14,233 nucleotides of DNA from UBA4416 sp046345275 (GTDB lineage Bacteria > Bacteroidota > Bacteroidia > B-17B0 > Aurantibacillaceae), in the NCBI GenBank assembly GCA_046345275.1, contig JBKDJY010000092.1, positions 1 to 14,233 of the forward strand, written 5' to 3'. The translations under genes and the position numbers were made by a program. The notes below the pieces were generated by a model. That model was not told the DNA's origin. It did not search any database and was given only the letters and a program-made list of their open reading frames with translations. Every line of letters begins with the position of its first letter. The first letter of the stretch is position 1. Of this stretch, positions 8,056-14,233 are shown in pieces.

Positions 8056-9088
8056 AAAAAGTTATACACCATTTTTAGATAGCTTAATAAGTGTATCAAC
8101 ATATTATAATAATGCTTTTGCTAACGGAAAATCATCAATCAATGGAATACCCGCCATTATTTCCTCTATGCCAACTTACATGGAAGATCCTTATCTTAAT
8201 TCTACTTACTCTAATAATACTTTAAATGGTTTGCCATTGTTATTAAAACAAAAAGGGTATCACACTTCTTTTTTTCATGGCGCTACAAATGGTTCGATGA
8301 ATTTTAATTCCTACGCAAAATCTGCTGGCTACGATATTTATTTTGGAAGAACTGAATACGATAATGATCTTGATTATGACGGACAGTGGGGTATTTGGGA
8401 TGAGCCATTTTTAATGCGAATGGCTAAAGAAATAAAAACCTTTAAAGAGCCTTTTTTTACTACTGTGTTCACTCTGTCTTCTCATCATCCTTATAAGGTC
8501 CCTAAAAAATATAATAATAAATTTCCAAAAGGAAGCTTGGAAATACATGAGTCGATTGGTTACGCAGACTACAGTTTGAGATCATTCTTCAATCACATTA
8601 AAAATTCGCATTGGTTTCAAAACACACTATTTGTATTATCTGCCGATCACACCGCTGTTTCGGAAGACCCATTTTATGGAAATTCAGTTGGACAATATTC
8701 TATTCCTATAATATTTTATAAGCCAGGCCAAAAGGGAGAAATTATAAATAAAAACATTCAACAAATTGACATCATGCCAACCATCTTAGATTTTTTAAAT
8801 TATGACAAAACGTATTTTTCATTTGGAAAAAGCGTTCTGGCTGTTGGTAATTTACCAATTGTTTATTATAACTCTCCTAATTATAATCTCATAAATGATA
8901 GCATGGTTTATCTATTTAATCATTTCAAAATTACGGAAGCATACAACTTTAAAGCTGATAGTAATTTATCAATTCCTTTACAAGGAAAATATTTAAAAAA
9001 GGAACTAGATGCTACTAATTATTTTAAAGCCTTACGTCAAAATTATAATAACGACGTATTAAATAATAAAACATTTTACAATAATTAA
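8045..9088 (+). CDS. LTA-synthase-like sulfatase/phosphotransferase, C-terminal catalytic half (split gene)
   Basis: 347 residues in the +1 frame relative to the preceding half, overlapping it by 11 bases. 'FANGKSSINGIPAI' places S30 where the catalytic Thr/Ser nucleophile of LTA-synthase-like enzymes lies. 'SSHHPY' (H147-H148) and 'LSADHT' (D201-H202) are the later active-site and metal ligands. These residues all look intact, so the domain is not decayed apart from the frame break. The ATG at 8045 probably is not a true start. It lies inside the conserved catalytic core, with no signal peptide, so a separately translated product would stay cytoplasmic and miss the glutamate ligand. Together the halves span about 632 codons, a normal length for the family. 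A sequencing or assembly error in an A run, or a recent mutation, explains it best. The flavoprotein gene follows seven bases after the stop. Confidence 0.8.
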   Translation: MENRKSYTPFLDSLISVSTYYNNAFANGKSSINGIPAIISSMPTYMEDPYLNSTYSNNTLNGLPLLLKQKGYHTSFFHGATNGSMNFNSYAKSAGYDIYFGRTEYDNDLDYDGQWGIWDEPFLMRMAKEIKTFKEPFFTTVFTLSSHHPYKVPKKYNNKFPKGSLEIHESIGYADYSLRSFFNHIKNSHWFQNTLFVLSADHTAVSEDPFYGNSVGQYSIPIIFYKPGQKGEIINKNIQQIDIMPTILDFLNYDKTYFSFGKSVLAVGNLPIVYYNSPNYNLINDSMVYLFNHFKITEAYNFKADSNLSIPLQGKYLKKELDATNYFKALRQNYNNDVLNNKTFYNN

Positions 9089-9095
9089 TAATAGG

Positions 9096-10568
9096 ATGGA
9101 ACATTACGACTTAGTTGTTATTGGGGGAGGCCCAAGTGGATATGCAGCTACTATGCGAGCATTAGACTTCAATAAAAAAGTATTATTAATTGAGAAAAAT
9201 AAACTGGGTGGTGCTGGTATTTACAATGGCGTATTAACATCAAAAACTTTATGGGAATATTCTCAAAAAATTTCTTCAATAAGAGAAACGCTACCAAACT
9301 TTGAAGTAAATTTTGATGATATTTTAAAAACGCTGAAAGAAGTTGTATTTGAGCGTAAAACTCAAATGACAGTTCATTTGCAATTATTACAAAATCAAAA
9401 TAATTTATTAACCTATGAAAAAGGCGCTGCTTCTTTTATCACCAAACATATCATTTCAATAAAGAAAGAAGATGGAAGTATAAAAACTGTGAGTGCCGAA
9501 AATATTTTAATTGCAAGCGGAAGCCGACCACGTTATTTACCAAACATTCCAATTGATGAACGGATCATCATGACCAGTGATGGCATTAAAAACTTAAATG
9601 AATTACCAAAGAGCCTTGTTGTACTTGGGGCTGGCGTGATTGGTTGTGAGTTTGCAACTATTTTTTCTAATTTAGGAAAAACCAAAGTTTATTTAATTGA
9701 CAAGGCCGATCGCATTTTACCTTTTGAAGACGCTGATGTTGCAGACGTAGTGAGTGAAAATTTACAAAAACACGGAGCAGTTATCCATCAAGGTGCTGCA
9801 TTAAAAAGAATGGAGATTAAAGATGGAGAAGTTGAATATGAACTATCTTATAAAGATGGAAAAACAGAAATATTTAAAGTTGAAAAAGCTTTGGTATCTG
9901 TTGGCAGAATACCAAATGTAGAAAACTTAAACTTAGAAGCTGCGGGCATTAAACTAAATGAAAAAGGAAGTATATGGAATGATGATACGCAAACTAACAC
10001 AAGTAATATTTATGTTGCAGGTGACGTAACTACGGATATAGCATTGGTAAATGTTGGCGAGCGAGAAGCACGACATGCCGTCGTAAGAATGTTTGGCCCA
10101 ACCATAAAACCCCTGTCTTACGAAAACATTTCAACCATTATGTTCTTAAATCCTGAAGTCGCAAGTGTAGGCATGAGCGAGCAGGATTGTGTTGAAAAAG
10201 GGTTGGCGCATAAAGTCGTAAAACTTGATTATAGCACCAATGCCCGTGCAATTGCGATGCGAAAAACAAAAGGTTTTTTTAAAATCATTGTAACAAATGA
10301 TCACGGCATGCGCATCCTAGGCATGCGCGCGGTTGGCGAACATGCTAGTTCAGCTATACAGGCAGTCGCTTATTTAATTCATACAAATCAAGGCATTAGA
10401 GAGCTAGCAGATATGATGCACCCACATCCTAGTATTATAGAAGGTGTTCAAGAATGTTTAAGAATGCTTTTAGGAAAATCTATTTACAAATCATCTGTAT
10501 TTAAAGATAAACTAAAATGTTACGTTTGCGAAAATGGTGTTTGCACCAATGTCAAAACTTTAGTTTAG
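9096..10568 (+). CDS. NAD(P)/FAD-dependent oxidoreductase, dihydrolipoyl-dehydrogenase fold without the redox disulfide
   Basis: A 490-residue flavoprotein of the class I pyridine nucleotide-disulfide oxidoreductase fold. The FAD-binding GGGPSG lies at 10-15. The NAD-binding 'VVLGAGVIGCE' sits near 180-190, followed by 'LIDKADR', whose acidic residue suggests NAD rather than NADP. The second FAD motif is 'YVAGDVTTD', near 305. The dimerisation domain ends with the HPHPSIIE segment that holds the usual His-Glu pair. The segment that carries CxxxxC in lipoamide dehydrogenase reads GGAGIYNGVLTSK: the two cysteine positions are G41 and V46. Classical lipoamide or glutathione reduction is therefore excluded. 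A C-terminal tail adds C475, C478 and C483 (CX2CX4C), which might take over a redox or metal role. Transhydrogenase-like or quinone/electron-transfer activity is possible. It is the last gene of the M1/LTA-synthase-like unit. Confidence 0.88.
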   Translation: MEHYDLVVIGGGPSGYAATMRALDFNKKVLLIEKNKLGGAGIYNGVLTSKTLWEYSQKISSIRETLPNFEVNFDDILKTLKEVVFERKTQMTVHLQLLQNQNNLLTYEKGAASFITKHIISIKKEDGSIKTVSAENILIASGSRPRYLPNIPIDERIIMTSDGIKNLNELPKSLVVLGAGVIGCEFATIFSNLGKTKVYLIDKADRILPFEDADVADVVSENLQKHGAVIHQGAALKRMEIKDGEVEYELSYKDGKTEIFKVEKALVSVGRIPNVENLNLEAAGIKLNEKGSIWNDDTQTNTSNIYVAGDVTTDIALVNVGEREARHAVVRMFGPTIKPLSYENISTIMFLNPEVASVGMSEQDCVEKGLAHKVVKLDYSTNARAIAMRKTKGFFKIIVTNDHGMRILGMRAVGEHASSAIQAVAYLIHTNQGIRELADMMHPHPSIIEGVQECLRMLLGKSIYKSSVFKDKLKCYVCENGVCTNVKTLV

Positions 10569-10623
10569 ATTTATTTTAACTCAACACAATTTTTTTTCAA
10601 CATGATTATATTAGATGTTTTGA

Positions 10624-11316
10624 TTAATTCCCAACGCCATTAACATTGGTACTTAAAACTTCGCTCATATAATCAAAAAAGGGTCGCATATTTTTAAATG
10701 TTTGATTGGCTTCTTTTAAAAAACTTTTGTTCAGTACTTCCTTATCAGTAAAATTTCTTATTAGTAAAAATTGTTTATACCTCAATAAGTCAATAGCAGA
10801 GCTTTCTGAGTCAAAACCTTTGGGCGTCGTTTTTAATTGCTCTCCTTCTAGTTTTCCAAACGTGGAGACGAACGATTTACTCTTCAAGATTTTTCTTATA
10901 GGCTTATCATCAAATGCAAAATCATCTCTGATTTTTTTTAAATCTTCTGGACTTGGGTCCCAAAATCCTCCAGCAATAAAACTATTTCCTTCTTCTATAT
11001 GAAAATAAAAACCACCTCTTCTATTTTTTCCTGCTCTTTTAAATGAGCCGCTCCAGTGAGTTTTATATGGTGTTTTTTCTTTAGAAAAACGAATATCTCT
11101 ATAAATGCGGTATAAACTTTTTTTGCCGCTCGGCGTTTCAATGACATCATGTGAATTTAGATATTCTAACAAAGCATCTGCAAATTTCTCAATGTAGCTT
11201 TGTTCTATTACAAATTCTTCTTTATGATTATTAAACCAATCACGATTATTGTTATTTTTTAGACGATCCAAAAAATCAAAACTTGATTTAGGAATTGTGG
11301 CTAATTCTTTTGACAT
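10624..11316 (-). CDS. DUF2461 domain-containing protein
   Basis: A 230-residue soluble protein that matches the DUF2461/TIGR02453 family along its whole length. It starts with 'FDFLDRLKNNNNRDWFNNHK', then the conserved 'YRIYRDIRFSKEKTPYKTHW' block, 'GGFYFHIEEGNSFIAGGFWDP' and the closing 'MRPFFDYMSEVL'. It has no signal peptide. The family is widespread in bacteria and also occurs in fungi; to my knowledge no biochemical function has been established. The gene converges on the flavoprotein gene (55 bases between the stops). It is separated from the lipoprotein gene upstream by a strong terminator and so has its own promoter (11348-11375). Confidence 0.92.
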   Translation of the reverse strand: MSKELATIPKSSFDFLDRLKNNNNRDWFNNHKEEFVIEQSYIEKFADALLEYLNSHDVIETPSGKKSLYRIYRDIRFSKEKTPYKTHWSGSFKRAGKNRRGGFYFHIEEGNSFIAGGFWDPSPEDLKKIRDDFAFDDKPIRKILKSKSFVSTFGKLEGEQLKTTPKGFDSESSAIDLLRYKQFLLIRNFTDKEVLNKSFLKEANQTFKNMRPFFDYMSEVLSTNVNGVGN

Positions 11317-11347
11317 GACTTAAATATTTATAGACTATAAATGAAAG

Positions 11348-11375
11348 CAAACTTATTGGCAAAAAAAAACCTCAA
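11348..11375 (-). promoter_or_regulatory. Promoter of the DUF2461 gene, overlapping the upstream terminator
   Basis: On the minus strand TAAGTTTG (11355-11348) is a full match to TAnnTTTG and ends 31 bases before the start codon at 11316. A TTG lies 17 bases upstream (11375-11373), inside the stem of the hairpin that ends the lipoprotein transcript. The -7 box is convincing; the -33 spacing is slightly short. Confidence 0.5.
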
Positions 11376-11396
11376 AAATATTTTGAGGTTTTTTTA
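11361..11396 (-). terminator. Rho-independent terminator of the lipoprotein gene
   Basis: CCTCAAAA (11370-11377) pairs perfectly with TTTTGAGG (11381-11388) around a three-base loop. The stem is flanked by nine A on one side and seven T on the other, so on the minus strand the hairpin ends in a U tract. It begins 26 bases after the lipoprotein stop codon. The flanking runs make it symmetrical, so it could also stop plus-strand read-through. Confidence 0.88.
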
Positions 11397-11421
11397 TATT
11401 TATGTGTGTATTGATATATTT

Positions 11422-13161
11422 TTAATTTACCAATGCTTTAAATTCTGCATTTTCTCTTTGTTTAATGAATTCAGCATCATCTTTAGCTGCTGACTTCAAG
11501 GTGCCATCTTTTTCAATCGCTAACTTTAAATTTGAAACAACATTTGATGTATTTGCTGCACGAGATGCTGCAATTGCTTTTAAATAATAAGATATTGCCA
11601 AATCTTTATCACTACCAGCATCTAAAGTAGTTGTAACTGAAACTAAATCTCCGCTCAATAATTGTGCTAAAGCTTTATTAAAATCTTTATTTTCTCCGAA
11701 ATTAGCAACCGCATCAGCGTATTTACCGTCACGAACATTTACGATCCCTTTGTTGTAGTTTACTTCTGAACCAGCTCCACTTGCTTTATCGTAATATTCT
11801 AAAGCTTTTTTTCGATCGCCAGATTTTGCAGCTATTATTCCCAAATTATTTAATACCAATGGATTGTTGCCTGCTAACTTTTCTGCACGAGCAAATGCCT
11901 CACCTGCTTCAGATATTTTGTTTTGTGTGATTAAAGCCACACCTAAGTTATTTGACGTCCTCCAATCGCTAGAAAAGTTTTTTTCAGCAGCCTTATAAAT
12001 CAGTACTTTATTATTTAAATCTGATGTTAAATTAGCAGCATATAATAGTTCTTCCAAAGATAAACTATCTATATTAGTAGTCGTTAATTTAGTAATTTCT
12101 TCATCAGTTCGAGATTTTTTATCCACATTAAGTGTTAATACTGCACGGCGCAATTTAGGTAGAATTTTATCTGCAACCTCAGTATAAGTTTTTGATAAAT
12201 TTTTTATTTCCTTCTCGCGTTGATCTCCATCTGTATATAAAGTAAGTACACGTAAAATCAAATCTTTATCAGCAATTGTCGAAGCCTCCAATAAAGATTT
12301 AAATCCATCCCAATCTTCAGCAGTAGTTTGTGTTTTATAATTTGAATCTTCTTTACCAAATAATTGCTCTTTATTTTTATTCTTCTTGAATTCTCCTATT
12401 AAAGCTTTGGTAGCAGACTTTGCTCTATCTTTAGCTAAATCAGCATTTAAAGACAATTCCCCGTCAGGAGATGCGTAAGCTGATACGCTGATATCTTTAA
12501 ACTCATAATTTGCATTATTAATATTTTGTGAGATGAAATTTTGAATGTTTGTAAATTCAGTACTTTTTAACTCACTTGATTTAACATCAGATTTATTAAT
12601 GGTATAGTAGATATTACCAATTTGATTAGCAGAACTTACTTTAACAAAAGCATCTTTTGCATAGATTCCTTTTTCATCATTTCTAACTAATAATGGAGTA
12701 ATAATTGTACCTGCAGCTATGGTTACTGGTGTAAAATCTTTCTTTTTACTTTTAACTGCACCTTGAGCCCTGAGTTCAACAGTAGCTACTTTTAAGCCTG
12801 GCTCGTATAAAAATTTCTCACTGGTGTAGCTAAAAGAACCTCCTTTTTCATAACTAATTTTCTGACCGCTACCAACTGCTTTATCTCCAACAAGTACAAC
12901 AGGTTTTACAGCTTTTTCACCACCTGCATATTTCACAACAGGAGTAACTGTTACAGTTGCTTTTTTAGCAAATAATTTAGCAGGATATTTTCCAGTTACT
13001 GTAAATACAACACTATCTCCGTGCAGCTCCAATGGATTTGGTTTAACATCATAAGAAATAGTACCTTGTTTCTTTACCATTTTACCTAGTCCGTTACAAC
13101 CAGCAAGAAGCGCAGTTGCTCCAACTGCCAAACTAAGGATTCGTAAGTTTTTAATGTTCAT
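11422..13161 (-). CDS. Outer-envelope lipoprotein with OmpA-like domain and TPR repeats
   Basis: 579 residues. The N-terminus ends in a lipobox, LLAGC, with C22 as the acylated cysteine, so the protein is lipid-anchored in the envelope. Residues 35-170 form a beta-rich region of strand pairs ('KLFAKKATVTVTPVVKYAGG') that resembles the N-terminal part of lipoproteins I know from Bacteroidota. Residues 180-345 look like an OmpA C-terminal (peptidoglycan-binding-like) domain. 'AYASPDGELSLNADLAKDRA' starts at A228, and the domain has a long lysine-rich insertion before its last strand. Residues 390-560 hold TPR-like helical pairs such as 'NNLGVALITQNKISEAGEAFARAEKL' and 'NNLGIIAAKSGDRKKALEYYDKA'. 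A scaffold between peptidoglycan and envelope complexes is plausible, but no partner is encoded nearby. The gene is a single unit with its own promoter and terminator. Confidence 0.87.
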   Translation of the reverse strand: MNIKNLRILSLAVGATALLAGCNGLGKMVKKQGTISYDVKPNPLELHGDSVVFTVTGKYPAKLFAKKATVTVTPVVKYAGGEKAVKPVVLVGDKAVGSGQKISYEKGGSFSYTSEKFLYEPGLKVATVELRAQGAVKSKKKDFTPVTIAAGTIITPLLVRNDEKGIYAKDAFVKVSSANQIGNIYYTINKSDVKSSELKSTEFTNIQNFISQNINNANYEFKDISVSAYASPDGELSLNADLAKDRAKSATKALIGEFKKNKNKEQLFGKEDSNYKTQTTAEDWDGFKSLLEASTIADKDLILRVLTLYTDGDQREKEIKNLSKTYTEVADKILPKLRRAVLTLNVDKKSRTDEEITKLTTTNIDSLSLEELLYAANLTSDLNNKVLIYKAAEKNFSSDWRTSNNLGVALITQNKISEAGEAFARAEKLAGNNPLVLNNLGIIAAKSGDRKKALEYYDKASGAGSEVNYNKGIVNVRDGKYADAVANFGENKDFNKALAQLLSGDLVSVTTTLDAGSDKDLAISYYLKAIAASRAANTSNVVSNLKLAIEKDGTLKSAAKDDAEFIKQRENAEFKALVN

Positions 13162-13201
13162 ATTATTTTGTTTAGTTGTTAATTTAAGTTAATGTACGAG
13201 G

Positions 13202-13209
13202 CAAAAATA
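13202..13209 (-). promoter_or_regulatory. Promoter -7 box of the lipoprotein gene
   Basis: TATTTTTG on the minus strand matches TAnnTTTG and lies 40 bases before the start codon at 13161. Nineteen bases upstream the trinucleotide is TAG instead of TTG, so the -33 element is weak or differently spaced. Confidence 0.5.
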
Positions 13210-13237
13210 AGAATTTATTTTTTATGACCTAATATTT

Positions 13238-13270
13238 AAAAAAAAAAACCACATTTACGTGGTTTTTTTT
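13238..13270 (-). terminator. Rho-independent terminator of rpsT
   Basis: CCAC (13249-13252) pairs with GTGG (13259-13262) around a six-base loop. The stem is extended by eight A:T pairs and followed on the minus strand by a run of eleven T. It starts 21 bases after the rpsT stop codon. Confidence 0.82.
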
Positions 13271-13291
13271 AATTCGATTAAGATTTAAATT

Positions 13292-13549
13292 TTATTTTTC
13301 TATTGAATTTACTTTTCTAGTTAATTTAGATTTAAGATTTGATGCTTTATTTTTATGAATCACATTTTTTTTTGCCAATTTATCAATCAAAGCAACTACT
13401 TTAGGTAATAAACTATCTGCCTCTGTTTTTGTAACAGTGTCTCGCAATTTTTTAATAGCATTACGGGTTGTTTTAGCATAATAACGGTTCGACAAACGCT
13501 TAGCATCGTTTGATCTTATTCTTTTTATTGAAGACTTATGATTTGCCAT
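13292..13549 (-). CDS. rpsT: 30S ribosomal protein S20
   Basis: An 85-residue, strongly basic protein. It opens with 'MANHKSSIKRIRSNDAKRLSN', the typical S20 start (ANxKSAxKRI), and continues with 'TTRNAIKKLR' and 'KNVIHKNKASNLKSKL', the conserved C-terminal helix. S20 binds 16S rRNA in the body of the small subunit early in assembly. Length and sequence are normal for the family. The gene stands alone between its own promoter and terminator, divergent from the secreted-protein gene at 13694. Confidence 0.97.
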   Translation of the reverse strand: MANHKSSIKRIRSNDAKRLSNRYYAKTTRNAIKKLRDTVTKTEADSLLPKVVALIDKLAKKNVIHKNKASNLKSKLTRKVNSIEK

Positions 13550-13589
13550 TCTTTATAAGGTATTAATATCTATTTTATAATTTGGAGGG

Positions 13590-13597
13590 CAAATATA
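13590..13597 (-). promoter_or_regulatory. Promoter -7 box of rpsT
   Basis: TATATTTG on the minus strand is a full match to TAnnTTTG, 40 bases before the start codon at 13549. No clear TTG is present at 17-20 bases upstream; an AT-rich stretch occupies that place. Confidence 0.55.
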
Positions 13598-13651
13598 CAT
13601 ATTTTTTTATAATAACACTGTTAATAAGAATTATTTCTAAAATATATTAAT

Positions 13652-13677
13652 AAAACATACTTTTAAAACATACTTTT
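13652..13677. repeat. Perfect 13-base tandem duplication upstream of the secreted-protein gene
   Basis: The unit AAAACATACTTTT occurs twice head to tail (13652-13664 and 13665-13677). It ends 16 bases before the ATG at 13694. Each copy contains TACTTTT, which together with the following A is one base off the -7 consensus TAnnTTTG, so the copies may be alternative weak promoter boxes. Confidence 0.8.
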
Positions 13678-13693
13678 ACTTTCATTCATAAAA

Positions 13694-14233
13694 ATGCTTT
13701 CAAAAATTAATTATACCCTATTTCTTTTAGTAACTACATTTAAAATTATTAGCCAAGAATCTTCAATCATTCAAAAAAATTTGGTTCCAAATGGAAGTTT
13801 TGAAAATTATAGAAAAAAATCAAGTAAAATTAAAAATGCCATTCCTTGGTCTCAAATTGCGAGTGTAGATTATTATCAATCTCCTTTAAGCAATGATACC
13901 TCTACCTCACAAAAAGGTGCGAAAAGCGGAAACTGTTACATGGGTTTACGCTTTCAAAAAAAATATAAAGAATTTGCTCAAGTAAAATTAGCGGATGCTT
14001 TGCACAGAGGAACCGTATACCAGTTCGATATGTACGTGAGACTAGCGTTTTGGAGTAATGCCAGTTTAAAATCATTGGGAATTTTATTTACTAAAGCTGG
14101 ATATAAAGGTAAATCGGATGTCATTACCAATCTTATGGTTGATTCTGTATGCAAAAAAGGAGGATTAACGAATGATTATAAATGGTTTAAAATTTCAGCT
14201 AAATACCAAGCAGAAGGTGGAGAAAAGTATATG
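13694..14233 (+). CDS. Secreted protein with N-terminal 'NLVPNGSFE' domain, partial at the right edge
   Basis: An open frame of 180 codons runs from the ATG at 13694 to the window end without a stop. Residues 1-20 form a signal peptide ('INYTLFLLVTTFKIISQ'), so the product leaves the cytoplasm. The mature part starts with 'NLVPNGSFENYRK', then 'AIPWSQIASVDYYQ', 'GAKSGNCYMGLRF' and 'EFAQVKLADALHRGTVYQFDMYVRLA'. This is the layout of a beta-sandwich, carbohydrate-binding-like domain that opens many Bacteroidota exported proteins, where it is often followed by an OmpA-like C-terminal domain. Whether that holds here cannot be seen. The start is chosen because it directly precedes the signal peptide. 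Confidence 0.82.
   Translation, partial: MLSKINYTLFLLVTTFKIISQESSIIQKNLVPNGSFENYRKKSSKIKNAIPWSQIASVDYYQSPLSNDTSTSQKGAKSGNCYMGLRFQKKYKEFAQVKLADALHRGTVYQFDMYVRLAFWSNASLKSLGILFTKAGYKGKSDVITNLMVDSVCKKGGLTNDYKWFKISAKYQAEGGEKYM

Noticed and set aside
10306..10332. GGCATGCGC repeated twice within 24 bases, locally GC-rich
   Set aside because: It encodes a repeated Gly-Met-Arg in the conserved dimerisation domain of the flavoprotein and is explained by coding.
9096..10568. The flavoprotein as the E3 (lpd) partner of the E1 dehydrogenase
   Set aside because: Both redox-active cysteines are replaced (G41, V46), so it cannot oxidise dihydrolipoamide by the normal mechanism, and the two genes are on opposite strands about 6.5 kb apart.
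10706..11002. A 98-residue plus-strand frame opposite the DUF2461 gene
   Set aside because: It is the antisense of a well-conserved protein. Its Ser/Leu-rich composition is typical of a shadow frame.

Overview
The window is AT-rich DNA that most likely comes from a member of the Bacteroidota, within the Bacteroidia in the broad sense (flavobacterial, sphingobacterial or chitinophagal lineages). Four things support this. The E1 dehydrogenase is a fused alpha/beta protein of the kind common in this phylum. Several genes are preceded by the Bacteroidota -7 element TAnnTTTG and have no Shine-Dalgarno sequence. The partial gene at the right end starts its mature part with an 'NLVPNGSFE' sequence typical of secreted Bacteroidota proteins. 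The TPR lipoprotein is of a type seen in the phylum. Genus cannot be decided from the sequence.

Left part (1-3360). The tail of an IS1595-like transposase runs in from the left edge and stops at 131, followed by about 350 bases without a gene. On the minus strand, a fused 2-oxoacid dehydrogenase E1 alpha/beta gene (2578-485) lies downstream of a small conserved hypothetical gene (3055-2657), probably in one transcription unit. The divergent spacer 3056-3360 carries one promoter candidate facing each way.

Middle part (3361-10568, plus strand). A PepSY transmembrane protein is cut off after 114 residues although its promoter looks intact, so it is a remnant. A tightly packed three-cistron unit follows. 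It starts with an M1 metallopeptidase whose C-terminal 400 residues look like an Omp85-type outer-membrane barrel. One base later comes an LTA-synthase-like membrane sulfatase/phosphotransferase, split into two overlapping frames by an apparent one-base insertion. Seven bases after that is a dihydrolipoamide-dehydrogenase-like flavoprotein that has lost both redox cysteines and has a C-terminal CX2CX4C tail. The layout suggests joint expression of envelope-associated functions, but the sequence shows no common pathway.

Right part (10569-14233). Three minus-strand genes follow, each with its own regulatory signals: a DUF2461 protein, an OmpA-like/TPR lipoprotein and ribosomal protein S20 (rpsT). 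Strong hairpin terminators end the lipoprotein and rpsT units, and the first of these overlaps the likely promoter of the DUF2461 gene. Divergent from rpsT, a secreted protein gene begins at 13694 and runs off the right edge.

No tRNA, rRNA or CRISPR array was seen, and no complete mobile element. The most interesting points are the peptidase-barrel fusion, the cysteine rearrangement in the flavoprotein, and the split synthase. None of them amounts to a clearly new multi-gene system.
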